Below, piece after piece: positions 15,934 through 20,525 of a stretch of DNA of 20,525 bases (its first letter is position 1; the number at the start of each line of letters is the position of its first letter). The notes beneath the pieces were generated by a model, which saw nothing but the letters and a program-made list of their open reading frames with translations, was not told where the DNA came from and made no database searches. The position numbers and the translations under genes are program-made. The DNA lies in contig DOCS01000196.1 in NCBI GenBank assembly GCA_003503355.1, positions 1 through 20,525 of the forward strand, written 5' to 3'. This DNA is from Opitutia bacterium. GTDB lineage: Bacteria; Verrucomicrobiota; Verrucomicrobiia; Opitutales; Coraliomargaritaceae.

Positions 15934-16359
15934 TTACACTTGCGTCGAATCGACGTATTCAAGCGAACCGTCATCTGTTAGACGACGATAATAGCACCCC
16001 GAACGCGCCACGCCGTCTTTATTCTTAGTGTGGCACGCGCCCTTCCCCGCAGGCGTCACCAAATACAAAATCGAATTCTGCTCACAGTTAATGCGGATAT
16101 CTTCAATTTTCAGGTAGTCGCCGCTGGTCTTGCCTTTGACCCAAAGCTCGTTGCGGCTGGTACTCCAAAAAGTCGCCATGCCACATTCGCGCGCGGTAGA
16201 AAGCGCCAATTCATTGGCATACCCCACGATCAGGACCTCTCCGGTCTTCGCATCCTGAGCAATCGCGGGCAGTACATCCGCCCCACAATTGGCCACCTTG
16301 CGGAGCTTGGTAAAATCAAGATTAAGGACGGCGCCGTGTTCCAATGCTTCGTGTGTCAT
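15934..16359 (-). CDS. hisI: Phosphoribosyl-AMP cyclohydrolase
   Basis: HisI opens the adenine ring of phosphoribosyl-AMP in the third step of histidine synthesis. This 141-aa stand-alone form has no HisE domain. Family motifs are VLIVGYANELAL (about 42-53), FWSTSRNELWVKGKTSGDYL (64-83), GACHTK (108-112) and SGCYYRR (120-126), keeping three conserved cysteines (C92, C109, C122). The usual metal motif D-C-D-x-D reads N-C-E-Q-N here (91-95), and about five residues are inserted between GACHT and the last cysteine. It is the only minus-strand gene right of 9811, convergent with lptE and divergent from tkt. No other his gene is nearby. ATG 16359 is a natural start. Confidence 0.93.
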   Translation of the reverse strand: MTHEALEHGAVLNLDFTKLRKVANCGADVLPAIAQDAKTGEVLIVGYANELALSTARECGMATFWSTSRNELWVKGKTSGDYLKIEDIRINCEQNSILYLVTPAGKGACHTKNKDGVARSGCYYRRLTDDGSLEYVDSTQV

Positions 16360-16437
16360 AAGTCTTTCTTAGGCGCATCGACCCAGCGGAGTCGAGTTTT
16401 GAATTTGTTCCATCCAATCTGTAAGCGTGGAGAATTC

Positions 16438-16512
16438 ATGCTCATTAATATATTTATTCTTTCCATTTTAAGCACGTCAGACATCTTGCTATTGTCCTTA
16501 AATATATATTAA
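16438..16512 (+). CDS. Possible 24-aa hydrophobic small protein or leader peptide before tkt
   Basis: ATG 16438 opens 24 codons giving MLINIFILSILSTSD followed by ILLLSLNIY, ending TAA 16510-16512, 31 bases before the transketolase start. It is preceded by GGAG with 5 bases to the ATG, the clearest Shine-Dalgarno sequence in the window. The peptide is almost entirely Ile/Leu/Phe, so it could be a tiny membrane peptide or a translated leader controlling tkt. Its stop lies inside the palindrome 16496-16514. Against it: AT-rich promoter DNA yields hydrophobic codons by chance, and 24 codons is weak evidence. Confidence 0.3.
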   Translation: MLINIFILSILSTSDILLLSLNIY

Positions 16513-16514
16513 GG
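16496..16514. promoter_or_regulatory. Palindrome in the transketolase leader, possible operator
   Basis: CCTTAA (16496-16501) and TTAAGG (16509-16514) flank ATATATA, giving a 19-base near-perfect dyad in the AT-rich part of the 184-base hisI/tkt gap, 29 bases before the tkt start. The position fits an operator overlapping or just downstream of the tkt promoter. I cannot assign a regulator, and I could not place a convincing -35/-10 pair here. Confidence 0.45.
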
Positions 16515-16543
16515 GCACCGATTCCCCATAATTTAACAGACTT

Positions 16544-18547
16544 ATGACTACTGCGAACACATCCAACGACGCCATTCTCGCTCAAGCCGCTGCCCAAGCT
16601 CGGGGACTTGCGATCGACGCAATCCACGCCTGCAACTCCGGCCACCTCGGTCTACCTCTGGGTTGCGCAGAAATCGGTGCGGTGTTGTTCGGCAACGGCG
16701 GGCTGCGCTACCATTCGGCCGACCCCAGGTGGCTGAACCGCGACCGCTTCATTCTTTCCGGCGGTCACGGTTCAATGTTTCTGTACTCTTGGCTGCACCT
16801 TTCTGGCGGTGCGCTGTCCCTGGATGAAGTGAAAAACTTCCGCCAACTCGGCTCCGAAACACCGGGTCACCCTGAGTTCGGCGACACCGAGGGCGTCGAA
16901 GCCACCACTGGGCCACTCGGCCAAGGTATCGGCAATGCGGTCGGCTTCGCGCTCTCCGGCAAACGCGCCGCGGCCAAGTTCAACACCGCCGATCACACCA
17001 TCTTCGACCACCACGTCTTCGCCCTCCACGGCGATGGCTGCCTGCAAGAAGGCGTCGCCAAAGAGTCCATCGCCTTTGCCGGTCACAACCAGCTCGACAA
17101 CCTCATCCTGATCTACGACTCCAACGACGTCACCCTCGACGCCATGGCCGACCAGACGCAGAGCGAAGATGCGGAGCGCTATTTCATCTCACAAGGGTGG
17201 GATGCCATCACCATTAACGGACACGACCTCAAGGCTGTGACCGAAGCCATCGCCCACGCCAAGAGCAACGACAACGGCAAGCCCAAGGTCGTGATCGCCA
17301 AAACGGTTATCGGTAAAGGCATTCCCGAAGTCGCAGGCACCGCCGCTGGACACGGTGAAGGGGGCGCCAAGTTTGCAGCCGAAGCCCGCAAGGGACTGGG
17401 CCTCCCCGAGGAACCTTTCTTCGTCTGCGAAGACGTGCGCGCTTACTTCGCAGCGCACGCGGAGACTGCCAAAGTCACACATACTGAATGGACTGCGACT
17501 TACGCTGCGTGGAAAGCGGCCAACCCGACACTCGCATCCGAGCTGGAGACCGGCGTCAAGGACGAGATCCCTGCCGATCTACTCAACCGCATCCCTGAAT
17601 TTGCAGCCGGCACCGGCTCCGCCACGCGCGCATCCGGTGGTGTTGTGATCAACGCCGTGGCGAAGGAAGTCCCGCATCTGATCACAGGCTCCGCCGACCT
17701 TTACGGCTCGACCAAGAACTACATCAAGGAGGGCGGCGACTTCTCCGCGTCCGATCTAACCGGACGCAATATCTGGTTTGGCATCCGCGAGCACGCAATG
17801 GGCTCGATCTGCAATGGCATCGCTTACGACGGCCTGTTCCGCGCCAGCGGCGCGACCTTCCTGGTCTTTGCCGACTATCTGCGCCCGGCAATCCGCCTCG
17901 CCGGCCTGGCTAAACTGCCGGTCACTTACATCTTCACCCACGACTCCGTCGGTGTCGGCGAAGACGGCCCGACCCACCAGCCGGTTGAAACAGTCAGTGG
18001 CCTGCGCGTCATCCCCAACGTCGATGTGATTCGTCCTTCGGACGCCGAGGAAACCGCCGCTGCTTTTGCCGCAGCGATGGAACGTAAAGACGGGCCGACC
18101 GCTCTCATTTTGACGCGTCAAAACGTGCCTGCCAACGACAACATCAGCATTACTGACCGCCGCGAGGGCACCCTCAAGGGTGGCTACATCGCCAAGCAGG
18201 AAAGCGGCGCGCTCGAGCTCATCATCATGGCAACCGGCTCTGAAGTACAACATGCACTCGGCGCAGCTGAACAACTCGGCGACGGCGTCCGCGTAGTTTC
18301 CCTGCCTTGCTTGGAACGTTTCGAACGCCAGTCTGCGGAGTACATCGAAAGCATCCTTCCGCTCAGCTGCACAAAACGTGTGGCGGTTGAAGCGGGTGTC
18401 TCCAGCACATGGGGCAAATACGTCGGCCTCACCGGCAAGACGGTCTGCATCGACCGCTTCGGAATTTCCGCGCCCGGCAATGTAGTCATGGAAGCACTCG
18501 GTATGACTGCTGACAACGTCGCAGCCGTTGCCAAGGAACTGCTCTAA
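16544..18547 (+). CDS. tkt: Transketolase
   Basis: Transketolase is a thiamine-diphosphate enzyme of the pentose phosphate pathway that moves two-carbon units between ketose and aldose phosphates. The 667 aa have the full three-domain pattern: SGHLGLPLG (32-40), [11 protein letters not shown] (71-81), ATTGPLGQG (120-128), the ThDP motif GDGCLQEG through YDSND (163-195), [17 protein letters not shown], the catalytic glutamate in [25 protein letters not shown] (phosphate and substrate histidines) and FGISAPG near the C-terminus. The usual SGHPG is SGHLG here, and the usual GDGCLMEG is GDGCLQEG. It stands alone, with its own leader and a strong terminator. Confidence 0.97.
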   Translation: MTTANTSNDAILAQAAAQARGLAIDAIHACNSGHLGLPLGCAEIGAVLFGNGGLRYHSADPRWLNRDRFILSGGHGSMFLYSWLHLSGGALSLDEVKNFRQLGSETPGHPEFGDTEGVEATTGPLGQGIGNAVGFALSGKRAAAKFNTADHTIFDHHVFALHGDGCLQEGVAKESIAFAGHNQLDNLILIYDSNDVTLDAMADQTQSEDAERYFISQGWDAITINGHDLKAVTEAIAHAKSNDNGKPKVVIAKTVIGKGIPEVAGTAAGHGEGGAKFAAEARKGLGLPEEPFFVCEDVRAYFAAHAETAKVTHTEWTATYAAWKAANPTLASELETGVKDEIPADLLNRIPEFAAGTGSATRASGGVVINAVAKEVPHLITGSADLYGSTKNYIKEGGDFSASDLTGRNIWFGIREHAMGSICNGIAYDGLFRASGATFLVFADYLRPAIRLAGLAKLPVTYIFTHDSVGVGEDGPTHQPVETVSGLRVIPNVDVIRPSDAEETAAAFAAAMERKDGPTALILTRQNVPANDNISITDRREGTLKGGYIAKQESGALELIIMATGSEVQHALGAAEQLGDGVRVVSLPCLERFERQSAEYIESILPLSCTKRVAVEAGVSSTWGKYVGLTGKTVCIDRFGISAPGNVVMEALGMTADNVAAVAKELL

Positions 18548-18579
18548 TCCTTAGAGTCCTTGCTCTTTTAAAGCAAAAG

Positions 18580-18605
18580 CCGCCCGCGAAACCGGGCGGT
18601 TTTTT
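18580..18605 (+). terminator. Intrinsic terminator after transketolase
   Basis: CCGCCCG (18580-18586) pairs perfectly with CGGGCGG (18593-18599) around a CGAAAC loop and is followed by six T residues (18600-18605). It begins 32 bases after the tkt stop. This is the strongest terminator in the window and separates tkt from nadA. Confidence 0.95.
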
Positions 18606-18731
18606 AATTTCAACCAGCCAAGACGCCCACACAAGCTGCCTCCCACGGTAGATATTTACCCATCAGTTAACCCATCTTGACTTGCCCGCGCCTTCGCTAA
18701 AGTCTACCCTACACCCACAACTTTTCGCACA

Positions 18732-19718
18732 ATGGCAACTACCACGCTCAACTACGAACCCATGGTCTTCAACCCCCGCAAGGGCGAAGAAGCACCCCTC
18801 TCTGCAATTCAGCAAGAAGTGCTTGCGCTCAAAAAAGAACGCAATGCGGTCATCCTCGCTCACAACTATCAGGTGGACGAAATTCAACGCGTGGCCGACT
18901 ACGTCGGTGATTCCCTCGGACTCGCTTATTGCGCAGCCGAAACGGACGCCGACTGTATCGTGTTCTGCGGCGTGCACTTCATGGCCGAAACGGCAAAGAT
19001 CGTCAACCCATCGAAGACCGTGATCTTGCCGGATATGGATGCGGGCTGCTCGCTGGCCGACTCCTGCCCTGCAGAAAAATTGGCCGCCTACAAGCAAGCC
19101 AATCCGAATGTGTACGTCGTCGCCTATATTAACTGCTCGGCAGCCGTCAAAGCCCTCTGCGATGTGATCTGCACCAGTGGCAACGCCAAGAAGATCATCG
19201 ACAACGTGCCCGCCGACCGTGACATCCTGTTCGTACCCGATCAAAACCTCGGCCAATGGGTCTCCAAGCAAACCGGCCGCGAGATGCAGCTATGGCCCGG
19301 CTCTTGTTATGCACACGTGCTCTTTACCCAACAAGCGATCGAGAAAATCAAGCTGCAGTTTCCTGAAGCAATGGTGGTCGCCCACCCCGAGTGCGTCGAG
19401 ACCGTGCGCGACAACGCCGACGAAGTCTGCAGTACCGAAAAGATGATCGGCTACTGCCGCGACAGTGATGCCGAGCAATTCATCGTGGTCACCGAGCCCG
19501 GCATGATCCACCGCCTGCAGCGCGAAGTGCCGGAAAAAACATTCATCGCCGGCCCAACCGACACCTGTGCCTGCAACGAGTGCCGCTTCATGAAGATGAA
19601 TACCATCCAGAAGCTGCGCGATTGCCTGCGCGACCTGTCGCCCCAGATCGAGATGCCGGAAGCGGTCCGCAAAGAAGCCTACGTCCCGCTCAAGCGCATG
19701 CTTGATTGGAGCAAATAG
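18732..19718 (+). CDS. nadA: Quinolinate synthase
   Basis: NadA condenses iminoaspartate with dihydroxyacetone phosphate to make quinolinate, the NAD precursor, using an oxygen-sensitive [4Fe-4S] cluster. The 328 aa show AVILAHNYQVDEIQ (39-52), FCGVHFMAETAK (78-89), DMDAGCSLADSCP (101-113), NCSAAVKAL (134-142), HPEC (218-221), ADEVCSTEKM (229-238) and CACNECRFMKMN (279-290). By comparison with E. coli (C113, C200, C297) the cluster ligands should be C106, C221 and C284. No nadB or nadC is adjacent. The gene has its own start region behind the tkt terminator. Confidence 0.97.
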   Translation: MATTTLNYEPMVFNPRKGEEAPLSAIQQEVLALKKERNAVILAHNYQVDEIQRVADYVGDSLGLAYCAAETDADCIVFCGVHFMAETAKIVNPSKTVILPDMDAGCSLADSCPAEKLAAYKQANPNVYVVAYINCSAAVKALCDVICTSGNAKKIIDNVPADRDILFVPDQNLGQWVSKQTGREMQLWPGSCYAHVLFTQQAIEKIKLQFPEAMVVAHPECVETVRDNADEVCSTEKMIGYCRDSDAEQFIVVTEPGMIHRLQREVPEKTFIAGPTDTCACNECRFMKMNTIQKLRDCLRDLSPQIEMPEAVRKEAYVPLKRMLDWSK

Positions 19719-19756
19719 AGTGCATCCGGATTGGCGCTAGTCGCTGATCACGTTTT

Positions 19757-19795
19757 CGCTGGCGAAGGCTTGCCGACTGTAAGCCCTCGCCAGCG
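19757..19795. repeat. Long intergenic hairpin between nadA and the MFS gene
   Basis: CGCTGGCGA (19757-19765) pairs with TCGCCAGCG (19787-19795), then after one A/C mismatch GGCTT (19767-19771) pairs with AAGCC (19781-19785), with a 9-base loop: 14 pairs in all. No T-run follows on either strand, so it is not a normal intrinsic terminator. It ends 19 bases before the next start codon and might affect translation or stabilise the nadA transcript. Confidence 0.65.
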
Positions 19796-19814
19796 CACGC
19801 ACACCACTCCCCCC

Positions 19815-20525
19815 ATGAAAGCTGCCGATCGCGCCGCCGCGACCTACCGCTACGATAAACTGCGAGCGCCGTTCTACGGCATCCTCGAAGCTGGCTGGGG
19901 CACCTTCGCACTGATCATAGCGATCCGTCACTTTGACGCCCCCGAGACGTACAAGGCCTTTATTGCCGGTGCCTGGCCGATGGGATTCCTGCTAACGCCG
20001 CTGACCCTCTACCTGCTTGCCAAGCTGCGCAGCCGCCCCAGCCTCGCCTCCGGTTTCATGTTCGTACTCTCGGCCTTGCTGATGATCGGCGCAACCTTTG
20101 CGCACAGCCTGGCGCTGTTCACCGTCTTTATCATTACCAGTCAAATCGCGACCGGGCAACACGGACCGCTGGCACTACAAATCTACGCAGAAAACTATGC
20201 GCCGAGTGAACGCGGGAGCCGTATGACCACCCCGTTCATCCTCACTGCGCTAAGCGCCATTCTGTTTTCGCTACTCGGCGGCTGGTTGCTCGACGCCTCC
20301 ATTGGCTACTACCAAATTCTATTCAGCATTATGGTAGTCGCCGCAGCGATTACGGCTTGGCTGACATGTCAAATCCCCAGTGCGCCGCTGTCGCCCGAGC
20401 ACATCGGCAACCCGTGGCAAAACCTCAGCCTGATCTGGAAAGATCGCTTCTTCGGCTACCTGTTGGGCACCTGGATGCTACTCGGCCTCGGCAACCTAAT
20501 TACCATGCCGATCCGCGTCGAATAT
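19815..20525 (+). CDS. Major-facilitator-type membrane transporter (3' end cut off by window)
   Basis: ATG 19815 opens 237 codons to the right edge without a stop. The product is a polytopic membrane protein: hydrophobic helices lie at about 20-38 (FYGILEAGWGTFALIIAI), 48-70, 79-97, 100-115, 140-160 and 166-185, then a loop SAPLSPEHIGNPWQNLS and a seventh helix near FGYLLGTWMLLGLGNL. The N-terminal helices with a short basic loop (LAKLRSRPS) at the position of the MFS loop 2-3 motif, and a six-helix half followed by a cytoplasmic loop, fit the MFS fold. Substrate cannot be told. It has no recognisable ribosome site; a C-rich run precedes the ATG. Confidence 0.8.
   Translation, partial: MKAADRAAATYRYDKLRAPFYGILEAGWGTFALIIAIRHFDAPETYKAFIAGAWPMGFLLTPLTLYLLAKLRSRPSLASGFMFVLSALLMIGATFAHSLALFTVFIITSQIATGQHGPLALQIYAENYAPSERGSRMTTPFILTALSAILFSLLGGWLLDASIGYYQILFSIMVVAAAITAWLTCQIPSAPLSPEHIGNPWQNLSLIWKDRFFGYLLGTWMLLGLGNLITMPIRVEY

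Noticed and set aside
16030..16512. A 160-codon plus-strand frame running into the tkt leader
   Set aside because: Its first two-thirds are antisense to hisI with no family likeness; only the last 24 codons, with their own start and ribosome site, deserve mention.
17756..18274. A 172-codon minus-strand frame inside tkt
   Set aside because: Antisense shadow of a highly conserved gene, biased by third-position GC; no motif.
1..20525. Mobile elements, CRISPR arrays, tRNA or rRNA genes, defence systems
   Set aside because: I looked for transposase motifs, regularly spaced repeats, tRNA-like cloverleaf ends and nuclease/toxin signatures and saw none.

Overview
This window reads as ordinary chromosomal DNA from a Gram-negative bacterium with a diderm, LPS-type envelope. 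Evidence for the envelope is an Mla lipid-transport locus, an LptE-like lipoprotein and a BamD-like protein. Gene content and style (moderately GC-rich, an rpmF-plsX-fabH cluster, an MlaE permease with a fused N-terminal STAS-like domain, a family-typical TPR protein, almost no Shine-Dalgarno sequences) suggest Verrucomicrobiota, perhaps class Opitutae. That placement is an inference from recollection of protein families, not from an alignment. No tRNA, rRNA, CRISPR array, insertion sequence, phage gene or attachment site is visible.

Layout, left to right. Positions 1-1907 (minus) hold mlaE and the larger part of mlaF, which runs off the left edge; together they form the inner-membrane ABC core of a phospholipid transport system. 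Positions 2014-3342 (plus) hold two paralogous HAD phosphatases joined TAA-ATG. A hexapeptide-repeat (GlmU-C-like) protein lies convergently at 3359-4042 (minus) and divergently from the ribosome-associated GTPase hflX (about 4159-5454, plus). The only long gene-free stretch, 5455-5943, has a series of inverted repeats and two hairpins beside the next gene's stop, one of them a good intrinsic terminator. Positions 5944-9810 (minus) look like a trpD-glmM-TPR operon.

From 9944 everything runs on the plus strand except hisI: uppP (undecaprenyl-PP phosphatase), an ElbB-like gene, then the envelope/lipid cluster rpmF-plsX-fabH-bamD-like-lptE. The hisI gene (15934-16359) is on the minus strand and points back toward lptE. 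Transketolase follows behind a 184-base leader containing a palindrome and a tiny hydrophobic reading frame, and is closed by a textbook terminator at 18580-18605. Then come nadA (quinolinate synthase) and the first 237 codons of an MFS-type transporter that leaves the right edge.

Functionally the window is dominated by envelope construction: phospholipid traffic (MlaEF), amino-sugar precursor supply (GlmM), lipid-carrier recycling (UppP), fatty acid and phospholipid initiation (PlsX, FabH), and outer-membrane protein and LPS assembly (BamD-like, LptE). It also carries central and biosynthetic metabolism (transketolase, TrpD, HisI, NadA). I see no convincing new defence or mobile system. The most unexplained parts are the hairpin-rich gap 5455-5943 and the leader of the transketolase gene.
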